From: Megalopta genalis
Taxonomy: Eukaryota; Arthropoda; Insecta; Hymenoptera; Halictidae
Direction of reading: 5' to 3'
DNA: 64,000 bases
Assembly: GCF_051020955.1 (NCBI RefSeq)
Contig: NC_135021.1
Coordinates: 16,721,962 to 16,785,961, forward strand
Shown: one piece after another, positions 33,653-45,669 of the stretch
How the letters are laid out: each line of letters opens with the position of its first letter
Numbering within the stretch: the first letter of the stretch is position 1
Made by a program: the position numbers and the translations under genes
Notes under the pieces: generated by a model
The model's input: the letters and a program-made list of their open reading frames with translations, nothing else
Told to the model about the DNA's origin: nothing
Databases searched by the model: none

Positions 33653-36600
33653 TCATCAAGAACTGTCTTGAAACACGTCTGATTCCACCATTAGTCAAGT
33701 CCCGACTGATTGAGCTTTGACATTCAGCCGAGCGAGCACGAGGGGACACCCCCCCGGCCCCATGACTTTGACGATCGACATTATTCGAAGAGCTGTCTTG
33801 AAACACGTCTGATTCCACCATTAGTCAGGTCCCGACTGATTGAGCTTTGACATTCAGCCGAGCGAGCACGAAGGGTACACCCCCCCTCCCCCTCCCATCC
33901 CAATGACTTTGACGATCGACATTATTCGAAGAGCTGTCTTGAAACACGTCTGATTCCACCATTAGTCAGGTCCCGACTGATTGAGCTTTGACATTCAGCC
34001 GAGCGAGCACGAAGGGTACACCCCCCCGGCCCCATGACTTTGACGATCGACATTATTCGAAGAGCTGTCTTGAAACACGTCTGATTCCACCATTAGTCAA
34101 GTCCCGACTGAGTGAGCTTTGACATTCAGTCGAGCGAGCACGAAGGGTACACCCCCCCTCCCCCCCATCCCAATGACTTTGACGATCGACATTATTCGAA
34201 GAGCTGTCTTGAAACACGTCTGATTCCACCATTAGTCAAGTCCCGACTGATTGAGCTTTGACATTCAGCCGAGCGAGCACGAAGGGTACACCCCCCCCGG
34301 CCCCATGACTTTGACGATCGACATTATTCGAAGAGCTGTCTTGAAACACGTCTGATTCCACCATTAGTCAAGTCCCGACTGAGTGAGCTTTGACATTCAG
34401 TCGAGCGAGCACGAAGGGTACACCCCCCCTCCCCCCCATCCCAATGACTTTGACGATCGACATTATTCGAAGAGCTGTCTTGAAACACGTCTGATTCCAC
34501 CATTAGTCAAGTCCCGACTGATTGAGCTTTGACATTCAGCCGAGCGAGCACGAAGGGTACACCCCCCCCGGCCCCATGACTTTGACGATCGACATTATTC
34601 GAAGAGCTGTCTTGAAACACGTCTGATTCCACCATTAGTCAAGTCCCGACTGATTGAGCTTTGACATTCAGCCGAGCGAGCACGAAGGGTACACCCCCCC
34701 TCCCCCTCCCATCCCAATGACTTTGACGATCGACATTATTCGAAGAGCTGTCTTGAAACACGTCTGATTCCACCATTAGTCAGGTCCCGACTGATTGAGC
34801 TTTGACATTCAGCCGAGCGAGCACGAAGGGTACACCCCCCCTCCCCCCCCATCCCAATGACTTTGACGATCGACATTATTCGAAGAGCTGTCTTGAAACA
34901 CGTCTGATTCCACCATTAGTCAGGTCCCGACTGATTGAGCTTTGACATTCAGCCGAGCGAGCACGAAGGGTACACCCCCCCCCCCCCCCCCCGGCCCCAT
35001 GACTTTGACGATCGACATTATTGGAAGAGCTGTCTTGAAACACGTCTGATTCCACCATTAGTCAAGTCCCGACTGATTGAGCTTTGACATTCAGCCGAGC
35101 GAGCACGAAGGGTACACCCCCCCCCCCCCATCCCAATGACTTTGACGATCGACATTATTCGAAGAGCTGTCTTGAAACACGTCTGATTCCACCATTAGTC
35201 AGGTCCCGACTGATTGAGCTTTGACATTCAGCCGAGCGAGCACGAAGGGTACACCCCCCCGGCCCCATGACTTTGACGATCGACATTATTCGAAGAGCTG
35301 TCTTGAAACACGTCTGATTCCACCATTAGTCAAGTCCCGACTGAGTGAGCTTTGACATTCAGTCGAGCGAGCACGAAGGGTACACCCCCCCTCCCCCCCA
35401 TCCCAATGACTTTGACGATCGACATTATTCGAAGAGCTGTCTTGAAACACGTCTGATTCCACCATTAGTCAAGTCCCGAATGATTGAGCTTTGACATTCA
35501 GCCGAGCGAGCACGAAGGGTACTCCCCCCCCCCCCAATGACTTTGACGATCGACATTATTGGAAGAGCTGTCTTGAAACACGTCTGATTCCACCATTAGT
35601 CAAGTCCCGAATGATTGAGCTTTGACATTCAGCCGAGCGAGCACGAAGGGTACACCCCCCCCCCCCCGGCCCCATGACTTTGACGATCGACATTATTGGA
35701 AGAGCTGTCTTGAAACACGTCTGATTCCACCATTAGTCAAGTCCCGACTGATTGAGCTTTGACATTCAGCCGAGCGAGCACGAAGGGTACACCCCCCCTC
35801 CCCCCCCATCCCAATGACTTTGACGATCGACATTATTCGAAGAGCTGTCTTGAAACACGTCTGATTCCACCATTAGTCAGGTCCCGACTGATTGAGCTTT
35901 GACATTCAGCCGAGCGAGCACGAAGGGTACACCCCCCCGGCCCCATGACTTTGACGATCGACATTATTCGAAGAGCTGTCTTGAAACACGTCTGATTCCA
36001 CCATTAGTCAAGTCCCGACTGAGTGAGCTTTGACATTCAGTCGAGCGAGCACGAAGGGTACACCCCCCCTCCCCCCCATCCCAATGACTTTGACGATCGA
36101 CATTATTCGAAGAGCTGTCTTGAAACACGTCTGATTCCACCATTAGTCAAGTCCCGACTGATTGAGCTTTGACATTCAGCCGAGCGAGCACGAAGGGTAC
36201 ACCCCCCGGCCCCATGACTTTGACGATCGACATTATTCGAAGAGCTGTCTTGAAACACGTCTGATTCCACCATTAGTCAAGTCCCGACTGATTGAGCTTT
36301 GACATTCAGCCGAGCGAGCACGAAGGGTACACCCCCCCTCCCCCCCCCATCCCAATGACTTTGACGATCGACATTATTCGAAGAGCTGTCTTGAAACACG
36401 TCTGATTCCACCATTAGTCAGGTCCCGACTGATTGAGCTTTGACATTGAGCCGAGCGAGCACGAAGGGTACACCCCCCCGGCCCCATGACTTTGACGATC
36501 GACATTATTCGAAGAGCTGTCTTGAAACACGTCTGATTCCACCATTAGTCAAGTCCCGACTGATTGAGCTTTGACATTCAGCCGAGCGAGCACGAAGGGT

Positions 36601-39600
36601 ACACCCCCCCTCCCCCTCCCATCCCAATGACTTTGACGATCGACATTATTCGAAGAGCTGTCTTGAAACACGTCTGATTCCACCATTAGTCAGGTCCCGA
36701 CTGATTGAGCTTTGACATTCAGCCGAGCGAGCACGAAGGGTACACCCCCCCCTCCCCCCCCATCCCAATGACTTTGACGATCGACATTATTCGAAGAGCT
36801 GTCTTGAAACACGTCTGATTCCACCATTAGTCAGGTCCCGACTGATTGAGCTTTGACATTCAGCCGAGCGAGCACGAAGGGTACACCCCCCCGGCCCCAT
36901 GACTTTGACGATCGACATTATTCGAAGAGCTGTCTTGAAACACGTCTGATTCCACCATTAGTCAAGTCCCGACTGAGTGAGCTTTGACATTCAGTCGAGC
37001 GAGCACGAAGGGTACACCCCCCCTCCCCCCCATCCCAATGACTTTGACGATCGACATTATTCGAAGAGCTGTCTTGAAACACGTCTGATTCCACCATTAG
37101 TCAAGTCCCGAATGATTGAGCTTTGACATTCAGCCGAGCGAGCACGAAGGGTACTCCCCCCCCCCCCAATGACTTTGACGATCGACATTATTGGAAGAGC
37201 TGTCTTGAAACACGTCTGATTCCACCATTAGTCAAGTCCCGAATGATTGAGCTTTGACATTCAGCCGAGCGAGCACGAAGGGTACACCCCCCCCCCCCCG
37301 GCCCCATGACTTTGACGATCGACATTATTGGAAGAGCTGTCTTGAAACACGTCTGATTCCACCATTAGTCAAGTCCCGACTGATTGAGCTTTGACATTCA
37401 GCCGAGCGAGCACGAAGGGTACACCCCCCCTCCCCCCCCATCCCAATGACTTTGACGATCGACATTATTCGAAGAGCTGTCTTGAAACACGTCTGATTCC
37501 ACCATTAGTCAGGTCCCGACTGATTGAGCTTTGACATTCAGCCGAGCGAGCACGAAGGGTACACCCCCCCGGCCCCATGACTTTGACGATCGACATTATT
37601 CGAAGAGCTGTCTTGAAACACGTCTGATTCCACCATTAGTCAAGTCCCGACTGAGTGAGCTTTGACATTCAGTCGAGCGAGCACGAAGGGTACACCCCCC
37701 CTCCCCCCCATCCCAATGACTTTGACGATCGACATTATTCGAAGAGCTGTCTTGAAACACGTCTGATTCCACCATTAGTCAAGTCCCGACTGATTGAGCT
37801 TTGACATTCAGCCGAGCGAGCACGAAGGGTACACCCCCCGGCCCCATGACTTTGACGATCGACATTATTCGAAGAGCTGTCTTGAAACACGTCTGATTCC
37901 ACCATTAGTCAAGTCCCGACTGATTGAGCTTTGACATTCAGCCGAGCGAGCACGAAGGGTACACCCCCCCTCCCCCCCCCATCCCAATGACTTTGACGAT
38001 CGACATTATTCGAAGAGCTGTCTTGAAACACGTCTGATTCCACCATTAGTCAGGTCCCGACTGATTGAGCTTTGACATTGAGCCGAGCGAGCACGAAGGG
38101 TACACCCCCCCGGCCCCATGACTTTGACGATCGACATTATTCGAAGAGCTGTCTTGAAACACGTCTGATTCCACCATTAGTCAAGTCCCGACTGATTGAG
38201 CTTTGACATTCAGCCGAGCGAGCACGAAGGGTACACCCCCCCTCCCCCTCCCATCCCAATGACTTTGACGATCGACATTATTCGAAGAGCTGTCTTGAAA
38301 CACGTCTGATTCCACCATTAGTCAGGTCCCGACTGATTGAGCTTTGACATTCAGCCGAGCGAGCACGAAGGGTACACCCCCCCCTCCCCCCCCATCCCAA
38401 TGACTTTGACGATCGACATTATTCGAAGAGCTGTCTTGAAACACGTCTGATTCCACCATTAGTCAGGTCCCGACTGATTGAGCTTTGACATTCAGCCGAG
38501 CGAGCACGAAGGGTACACCCCCCCCCCCCCCCCCGGCCCCATGACTTTGACGATCGACATTATTGGAAGAGCTGTCTTGAAACACGTCTGATTCCACCAT
38601 TAGTCAAGTCCCGACTGATTGAGCTTTGACATTCAGCCGAGCGAGCACGAAGGGTACACCCCCCCCCCCCCATCCCAATGACTTTGACGATCGACATTAT
38701 TCGAAGAGCTGTCTTGAAACACGTCTGATTCCACCATTAGTCAGGTCCCGACTGATTGAGCTTTGACATTCAGCCGAGCGAGCACGAAGGGTACACCCCC
38801 CCGGCCCCATGACTTTGACGATCGACATTATTCGAAGAGCTGTCTTGAAACACGTCTGATTCCACCATTAGTCAAGTCCCGACTGAGTGAGCTTTGACAT
38901 TCAGTCGAGCGAGCACGAAGGGTACACCCCCCCTCCCCCCCATCCCAATGACTTTGACGATCGACATTATTCGAAGAGCTGTCTTGAAACACGTCTGATT
39001 CCACCATTAGTCAAGTCCCGAATGATTGAGCTTTGACATTCAGCCGAGCGAGCACGAAGGGTACTCCCCCCCCCCCCCCCCAATGACTTTGACGATCGAC
39101 ATTATTGGAAGAGCTGTCTTGAAACACGTCTGATTCCACCATTAGTCAAGTCCCGAATGATTGAGCTTTGACATTCAGCCGAGCGAGCACGAAGGGTACA
39201 CCCCCCCCCCCCCGGCCCCATGACTTTGACGATCGACATTATTGGAAGAGCTGTCTTGAAACACGTCTGATTCCACCATTAGTCAAGTCCCGACTGATTG
39301 AGCTTTGACATTCAGCTGAGCGAGCACGAAGGGTACACCCCCCCTCCCCCCCCCATCCCAATGACTTTGACGATCGACATTATTCGAAGAGCTGTCTTGA
39401 AACACGTCTGATTCCACCATTAGTCAGGTCCCGACTGATTGAGCTTTGACATTCAGCCGAGCGAGCACGAAGGGTACACCCCCCCGGCCCCATGACTTTG
39501 ACGATCGACATTATTCGAAGAGCTGTCTTGAAACACGTCTGATTCCACCATTAGTCAAGTCCCGACTGAGTGAGCTTTGACATTCAGTCGAGCGAGCACG

Positions 39601-40578
39601 AAGGGTACACCCCCCCTCCCCCCCATCCCAATGACTTTGACGATCGACATTATTCGAAGAGCTGTCTTGAAACACGTCTGATTCCACCATTAGTCAAGTC
39701 CCGACTGATTGAGCTTTGACATTCAGCCGAGCGAGCACGAAGGGTACACCCCCCGGCCCCATGACTTTGACGATCGACATTATTCGAAGAGCTGTCTTGA
39801 AACACGTCTGATTCCACCATTAGTCAAGTCCCGACTGAGTGAGCTTTGACATTCAGCCGAGCGAGCACGAAGGGTACACCCACCCTCCCCCCCCCATCCT
39901 AATGACTTTGACGATCGACATTATTCGAAGAGCTGTCTTGAAACACGTCTGATTCCACCATTAGTCAAGTCCCGACTGATTGAGCTTTGACATTCAGCCG
40001 AGCGAGCACGAAGGGTACACCCCCCCTCCCCCTCCCATCCCAATGACTTTGACGATCGACATTATTCGAAGAGCTGTCTTGAAACACGTCTGATTCCACC
40101 ATTAGTCAGGTCCCGACTGATTGAGCTTTGACATTCAGCCGAGCGAGCACGAAGGGTACACCCCCCCTCCCCCCCCCCCATCCCAATGACTTTGACGATC
40201 GACATTATTCGAAGAGCTGTCTTGAAACACGTCTGATTCCACCATTAGTCAGGTCCCGACTGATTGAGCTTTGACATTCAGCCGAGCGAGCACGAAGGGT
40301 ACACCCCCCCTCCCCCCCATCCCAATGACTTTGACGATCGACATTATTCGAAGAGCTGTCTTGAAACACGTCTGATTCCACCATTAGTCAAGTCCCGACA
40401 GATTGAGCTTTGACATTCAGCCGAGCGAGCACGAAGGGTACACCCCCCTCCCCCCCCCATCCCAATGACTTTGACGATCGACATTATTCGAAGAGCTGTC
40501 TTGAAACACGTCTGATTCCACCATTAGTCAAGTCCCGACTGATTGAGCTTTGACATTCAGCCGAGCGAGCACGAAGGG
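33653..40578. repeat. C-run satellite, about 51 copies of a 131-142-bp monomer
   Basis: Each monomer has a highly conserved body (CATGACTTTGACGATCGACA ... GAAGAGCTGTCTTGAAACAC ... CGAGCGAGCACGAAGGGTAC) followed by a variable run of 6-18 cytosines broken by T or GG. Length variation lies almost wholly in the C-run. Rare variants recur 1632 bp apart (GTACTCCCC at 35519, 37151; CATTGAGCC at 36444, 38076), showing a higher-order repeat of about 12 monomers. The array is bounded by the purine minisatellite on the left and a TA-type element on the right. ORFs inside are spurious. Confidence 0.97.
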
Positions 40579-40705
40579 TAAAAATTTCATATGGTACACA
40601 CGAGGTGTCATGCACACCAGAAAATTAAAACGGCTGTCACGGTTAAACTACATATTATTTCGGGTCCGAAAAATTAGTAAATATTCTTCAGACGTTCTAA
40701 AGTAA

Positions 40706-41025
40706 AGGAGAACAGCGTTTTTCTTAAAAATATCACTGTTATGTAGTAAAAAAAATCCGGAAAGTTCTCGTCTTGTGACTTGTTCAATACTTCGAACGCG
40801 GCTCGAGTCCGTCCCGACCTTCTGTCAAAGCCTCGTGCTGCGGACTCTCTCGCGGACCCTCTCCCTCGCACCGTCACCTCTCATTGGCCAGTGTTTTTCG
40901 TTAATAACTCGTAAACAAAGCCCCAGATTGCATTTTCGCAATCGAAAAAGTTTTCGAAAAAGTTACTTCAAATGACTTCAGCTACCCCTCATTTTCGGCT
41001 GTTAAAATAATTGTGGGACACCCTG
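40706..41025. mobile_element. TA-type element copy, left end truncated
   Basis: The right end GTGGGACACCCTGTA and the interior (CTTCGAACGCGGCTCGAGTC, TCGTTAATAACTCGTAAAC) match the element at 56012-56336 in the opposite orientation. The left terminal repeat is missing where it meets the satellite. Confidence 0.8.
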
Positions 41026-41027
41026 TA

Positions 41028-41215
41028 TAATATATATATATATATAATATAAATATAATACAAATATAATACAAATATAATATAAATATAATATAAATAT
41101 AATGTAAATATAATGTAAATATAATATAAATATAATGTGAATATAATGTGAATATAATGTGAATATAATGTAAATATAATATAAATATAATATAAATGTA
41201 ATATAAATATATTAT
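41028..41215. repeat. AT minisatellite, 11-bp AATATAATATA-type units
   Basis: (TA)n followed by about 15 copies of an 11-bp unit (ATATAATATAA with G variants such as AATATAATGTG). Confidence 0.93.
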
Positions 41216-42043
41216 ATTATAATATATTTACATCCATATTTAACATCCATTTTCATATGCTCTATCTATCATTTATTATATTATTTGTATTACTGTTTCA
41301 AGTAGAGGACGCAATCAAACGGTATTTCAGAATAGGTACGTTTATTTTATACATACCAGATTTTTGTTAGTCGTGACCCAGTACCTTTTTCACATTTGAC
41401 ATAGCGAACGATGAAATATTTGCGAGTGCCTATCGTTTATGTAGTTGTGCCAATATCCACACGGCAAAGCCTGCGTACACAAATACAGTCCAGGGTCAGA
41501 GGGGAAACCATTTCCACTTCATGTTTCACGGGTCGACCTTTCGTCGGTTGTTAATAAATGTGGATAAATTGCCACTCGTACGAGAAAGCACTCTTCACTC
41601 TATGGAATGTAAACTTTCCAAAGAATATTTGTGTTTCTCATTATTCCGATGTTTACGCTGTAAACGTATTTAAATTCTGTGCAACGATACAGCCGTAACA
41701 GTAATTTATTTAATTTTTAAACGCGAACATTTCTGATTACAAATTTTTCTTATTCTGACATTAGTTCCAATATTTCTTCTACTATCGTGTCATGATAAAA
41801 AATGAGTTCTATGTTTCTAGGTACGTTTATGCTTATCTTTAACTCACTGTCTTCGTATACATTCCGTACTTCAAACAGAATTGTAACTTGATTCCTGCGA
41901 ACGTTAGAAACCCCTTTCGCACGTAATATTTTTAACGAAATGGAAATGCTTATGGCGATAATGTTCATTTCTCTGCAGAACGAAGGATGCTGGCAGTTTC
42001 TTGTGGAAATATAAGTGAGAATGCTAAAATATAAGCTGGATTT
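41216..42043. other. Intron sequence, nothing recognised
   Basis: AT-rich. A 72-codon minus-strand ORF (41750-41968) has no recognisable features. Confidence 0.5.
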
Positions 42044-42434
42044 AGTATCTCACATATGAGCCGTTTATTTTGAAAGTGGCATAAGTCACTTTTTCAAAAC
42101 AATCGAGTTAATGGTAACACTAATTACGATTGAACGGTATCTTTTCATTTTAAACAAATTTGCAATCAATAAGCTGAGAACTATTGAGATTTGTTCGAGA
42201 GAAGTTTTGCTAGTTAACGGTATAACAAACATGTTTATTTGGAAAGTGGCGTAAGTCGCTGTACTCAGGAAATTAATTGCGGGGCTTAGTGTAAAAGAAA
42301 TAGAAACGTGCGATAAGTGTGTGTGAAGCATCGTTTTGAATTGTTTTCAGTATTTTTAAAAGAGTTGTGATCACACTGGACTTATTTTTATAAGTGCGAA
42401 AGAATAGTGCAGTTTTCTAAATTATATTATAGCG

Positions 42435-42737
42435 ATGTGGCGGCTACCTCCAGATCCGCCAGCAGATGGCTATAAAATGTTTTATAAACTAACTTTAGAT
42501 GAAAAAGATGAATTTCTAACTTTGGATTTGTCACCAAAAAGAGAAATACCTAGGCGTTATTCACAAATAGAAATGGATCCGTTAAACGCTGGATCTCGTC
42601 CTGTTTCTTCAGCAAAATACAAAGACACGATGGACTTGCTTAATTATATACCCCCAATATACCACAGTTATTTGAAAAATTTGAAACAAAACACGATTTC
42701 CGAGGACTTAATCACTCCTATCGATGACGAAAATTAA
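42435..42737 (+). CDS. 100-residue protein of unknown function inside the element
   Basis: An ATG-initiated ORF of 100 codons, starting MWRLPPDPPADGYKMFYKL and ending DLITPIDDEN. It is acidic and hydrophilic, with no signal peptide or membrane segment; a central basic patch (SPKREIPRR) and a C-terminal DLLNYIPPIYHSYLKNLK stretch are notable. Composition is protein-like rather than random (no low complexity, balanced charges), and an AATAAA-type signal (TTAAAATAAAAAATAC, about 42817) follows within 90 bp. I do not recognise the family. The IPPIYHSYLKNL segment faintly suggests the tail of an insect DNA transposase, so it could be an end fragment of one, an accessory protein, or a captured host gene. 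It has no upstream intron that I can see. Confidence 0.5.
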   Translation: MWRLPPDPPADGYKMFYKLTLDEKDEFLTLDLSPKREIPRRYSQIEMDPLNAGSRPVSSAKYKDTMDLLNYIPPIYHSYLKNLKQNTISEDLITPIDDEN

Positions 42738-42979
42738 ATTGAACCGATGTATTTTCATATAAATTACTTATACTTATGTATCAAAATGTACTAATTATTT
42801 TTGTATTTTATGAATATTAAAATAAAAAATACTTAAATCAAACCTTTATATTAAATATGTTCATGGTATAAATTATTATTATACATGTAATTCATTCAAC
42901 AATTTTAGTAAATCACTGTCCTTTCAAAACATCACTTCGGTAAAATACGTCGGACAAAATTAATATATGTCAGTCATTT

Positions 42980-43204
42980 TTCTAAACTATTTATTTTGAA
43001 AGTGGCTCGAGTCACTTTACCGTATGTTTATACGAAATTATTTATACTGAGAAAAATATCAGTATCCCGAGATAACAAATACAAGTAAATCTTCTCGAAA
43101 GTTAGCATCCATATTTTGAAACGTGTTAAAACGCAAACCCTTAAAATATATCGACTTAAAAACAAAGTGACTTATGCCACTTTCAAAATAAACGGCTCAT
43201 ATGT
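42980..43204. repeat. Inverted-repeat sub-element within 42044-43211
   Basis: It runs from TTTATTTTGAAAGTGGCTCG to the complementary right end. It corresponds almost end to end, in reverse orientation, to the miniature element at 58310-58547, sharing the interior TTAGCATCCATATTT and AAGTAAATCTTCTCGAAAG. It lacks about 27 bp present in that copy. Confidence 0.75.
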
Positions 43205-43333
43205 AGATACTTTATCGATATTAATTGCGTCCTTAGAGCTAACCAAGAAAATAAAAATTGTCCGCGATAGATCGAAGACGATCCGAACACGCGTATGAAA
43301 AATTCACAAAGGGTTGCACGTTTATTCTTGCAG

Positions 43334-43425
43334 ACGATGAATTCGGCGAGAAGACAGTCTCGATACTGTTGGACGGCGAGGAGTCGGAAATGGTCTTCAT
43401 CGATCATCCACACGTGGAAATGAGC
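43334..43425 (+). CDS. Rgk: RGK-family small GTPase, exon with G3/switch region
   Basis: It opens after the acceptor TTTATTCTTGCAG, completing the GAC codon split with the previous exon, and closes in phase 0 before GTAAGT. It encodes DDEFGEKTVSILLDGEESEM then VFIDHPHVEMS. In ordinary Ras proteins this segment carries the DxxG motif; here it reads D-H-P-H-V-E-M, without the glycine. RGK proteins are known for a degenerate DxxG motif, so the deviation fits the family rather than a broken gene. The exon is only 92 nt and sits 25.9 kb downstream of the P-loop exon. Confidence 0.9.
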
Positions 43426-43986
43426 GTAAGTAGAGCAGAGATATGCAACATTTTCTCCTGCAAGTCTAATCGCATCACGGTGTAGATCGAAAGGTGAAAG
43501 TTCATAATACAGATTGCTGTAAAATAAAACTGCGGTGAAATCGAACACGCGCCGAAAGCCGCATGCAACGAAACTAACTCGAAATCAAACAAACTGTTTG
43601 CCCCGGTACGCTACGCGGAATATTCAACAAGTACCAACAGATTGTGTAGGAGTTCTCCGAAAAACGACCGCTACGACAATAAAACCCATTGTTTGGTATT
43701 TCATATTTCCGCTGTCACTTCGATCTCTCCAAAATGTATTTAACTTTTTCCGCTTGTTCTTTGATACGTTTTTTCTAGCTGGAAAATAACGTCCTTTATT
43801 CTTCGTGACTGAACTGCCGACGTTCTTGCGCTAATAGCTTTCATCGATTGGCAAGATATACGTATGTATGGACAAGACCGCAATTTCTACGGAAAATTGA
43901 AAAATGTCCGAGAAAATTGCTCTGACGCAGAATCACTCCGCGCAAGAATCACTCGCCCGGAGTTCACAGTTAAATCAGAAATATCC
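43426..43986. other. Intron sequence, nothing recognised
   Basis: A short RGK intron portion without clear repeats. Confidence 0.6.
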
Positions 43987-44574
43987 TTAACCCCTCGCAC
44001 TACGATTTCTTTCACAGGTACGTTGATCACTGGACAGCGGATTTTATGCCCGATCGTGTATGCAAAAGTCCATGTTGCTGTTACTACATCGAATTCTGCT
44101 TCTATATAAATACGTAATGTAGTTGGAACAACAATTTCTTGCCATCATCTCGGAAGCAAAAGTCGAGTAACATGTAGAATAATTTCCACGTAATTCGCAC
44201 TCAGATTGTGAACAAGTATAAAAAAGAGACGCAAGGATAATTACTATAATTATCCTTGCGTCTCCTAATTATTATTATAATTAATTATTATAATCACGCT
44301 CGAACAATCGTATCTCCTCTTCCCAAATTGTCCATTTTTGTGCGCGATCTGAACGCGAATCAGGGAGAAATTACTGTATAGGGAAAATCTGTTCAAAATG
44401 TAGATCTTGGCAACATATCTCAAGGTCGTCGAAATCAACGGAGCGCACCCACTTCCACATAATCGCACGATTTACTTTCGTTCCTAAATCTCGATAACGG
44501 AAGAATCAAATTTTGTTTCAACTCGAACGTAATTAACCACGAGCCCGTCTCGTTGTCACGTTGCGAGGGGTTAA
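43987..44574. mobile_element. TTAA-flanked element, CCCCTCGCA ends
   Basis: A 588-bp element with TTAA at both edges and ends TTAACCCCTCGCACTACG and TTGCGAGGGGTTAA. Inside is a copy of the fold-back family (about 44165-44375) with its own 18-bp perfect hairpin, so it looks like a nest. There is no transposase. Confidence 0.65.
44226..44264. repeat. Perfect 18-bp hairpin
   Basis: The arm GAGACGCAAGGATAATTA (44226-44243), a 3-nt loop, then the exact complement to 44264. It forms the tip of the nested fold-back element. Confidence 0.9.
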
Positions 44575-44818
44575 ATTGGAAAATCCGATGCTTATTTCCA
44601 AAAAGTACCAGAAATCATCGAGAACCGATTATTGTACTCCGTGGTGTTAAATATAACAGTGAAAATTCGTCAGCTACCGCCATTAGCCTCGAATTATTTC
44701 GTGACGCCGGCGTTGGTTAATTATCGCTTAATAAAGGGCTGCTGGACGCAGAAACCATAATAGGTCCGCCGAGACTCGAGCTCCACTTCCGAGGATCCCT
44801 TAGTAATTACTCGGTAAT

Positions 44819-44834
44819 GGGGGGGGGGGGGGGG
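44819..44834. repeat. Poly-G run of 16
   Basis: A homopolymer within the third RGK intron segment. It is prone to assembly and polymerase error. Confidence 0.97.
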
Positions 44835-44997
44835 TCTTCTCGAACCCATACAAATTACATGGTTACGAGTAGAAAAGCAAGTTCGAAATTCTCATGTATC
44901 CGTCTCGGCGTTCTTTCGTTACGGTGCATCGAATGTCGGGACAATGGATTCCGGGAGAAACGAACTCACAAATAGCTACCGTGTTTGCCGTGCGCAG

Positions 44998-45190
44998 GTG
45001 GAGAACTCTTTGTCGACGTACGAGCCGCATGCCTGTATCGTCGTCTATTCCATCGTGTCTCGCACGAGCTTCCAGATCGCCGAGGAGATATTGAATTACC
45101 TATGGCGGGAGCACTACACCCAGGAGCGATCGGTTATCGTTGTTGGCAACAAGTCCGACCTCGAGAGATGTCGCACAATCTCGTCGAACG
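44998..45190 (+). CDS. Rgk: RGK-family small GTPase, exon with NKSD motif
   Basis: It opens after GTTTGCCGTGCGCAG in phase 0 and ends in phase 1 before GTAAGA. It encodes VENSLSTYEPHACIVVYSIV, then a helix (RTSFQIAEEILNYL), then SVIVVGNKSDLERCRTISSN. The strand IVVYSIV and the motif NKSD are the G4 guanine-specificity element of Ras-like GTPases, and GNKSDLERCR is a typical context. 64 full codons plus one base, joining the next exon to make Glu. Confidence 0.94.
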
Positions 45191-45212
45191 GTAAGACGCT
45201 TGCACAATTCGA

Positions 45213-45274
45213 TTAACCCCTTGACATACAAATGAAACGGAATACGATGCGTCCGAAAAATATCATTTAACACA
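45213..45274. mobile_element. Solo left end of a CCCCTTG-family TTAA element
   Basis: TTAACCCCTTGACATACAAA matches the ends of 11580-11830, but a neighbouring element begins at 45275. The rest is missing or was displaced by that insertion. Confidence 0.55.
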
Positions 45275-45669
45275 TTAACCCCTTGACTACGGCAGACTTT
45301 GAGACGCGTCGGCCGTACCATACGGCAGAAATTCAACTAACATTGAACGTACTTTTGGATAGGGATGCATTTTTGTGAAAACATATTTCAATATTTGAAA
45401 AACTAAATTTCGCTACATGAAAACAATATTATTTATTTCTCTGAATCGAATTACTATAAATGTTACAAATTTAATATTAATGTAAAACTCGTCTCTCGTC
45501 TAACTGAGATAAGATCTATCGAAATAAATATCGATCAAATTTTCTGGGCGTCTATAGGCGCCCTCCGTGTCAGAAAACAAAACTGCGTCGAGCGCCTATA
45601 GGCGCTCCGAGTGTCACAAACGCAAAATTCCTAAGCGCCTATGGGCGCCCACAGTAGTCTAGGGGTTAA
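45275..45669. mobile_element. TTAA-flanked element with internal 44-bp repeats
   Basis: A 395-bp element with ends TTAACCCCTTGACTACGG and, complemented, TTAACCCCTAGACTACTG. Three palindromes of the type GCGCCTATAGGCGC lie inside with 43-44-bp spacing. No coding capacity. Confidence 0.8.
45548..45648. repeat. ~44-bp tandem repeat with GCGCCTATAGGCGC palindrome, 3 copies
   Basis: Palindromes start at 45548 (GCGTCTATAGGCGC), 45592 (GCGCCTATAGGCGC, perfect) and 45635 (GCGCCTATGGGCGC). The intervening sequence is also similar (GTGTCAGAAAACAAAACTGC against GTGTCACAAACGCAAAATTC). Confidence 0.88.

Larger units (their letters stand above)
42044..43211. mobile_element. 1.17-kb inverted-repeat element carrying a small ORF
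   Basis: The left end begins AGTATCTCACATATGAGCCG and continues TTTATTTTGAAAGTGGCATA. The right end is its complement, finishing CGGCTCATATGTAGATACT. Arms are about 49 bp with one indel. Two more direct copies of the TTTATTTTGAAAGTGGC motif lie inside (about 42233 and 42988), so the structure is composite. A 100-codon ORF occupies 42435-42737. No transposase was recognised. A miniature relative lies in the VAMP4-like intron 3 (58310-58547). Confidence 0.75.

Noticed and set aside
33504..35058. Minus-strand ORFs within the C-run satellite
   Set aside because: Short, broken by C-run length changes, and repeated only because the monomer is repeated.
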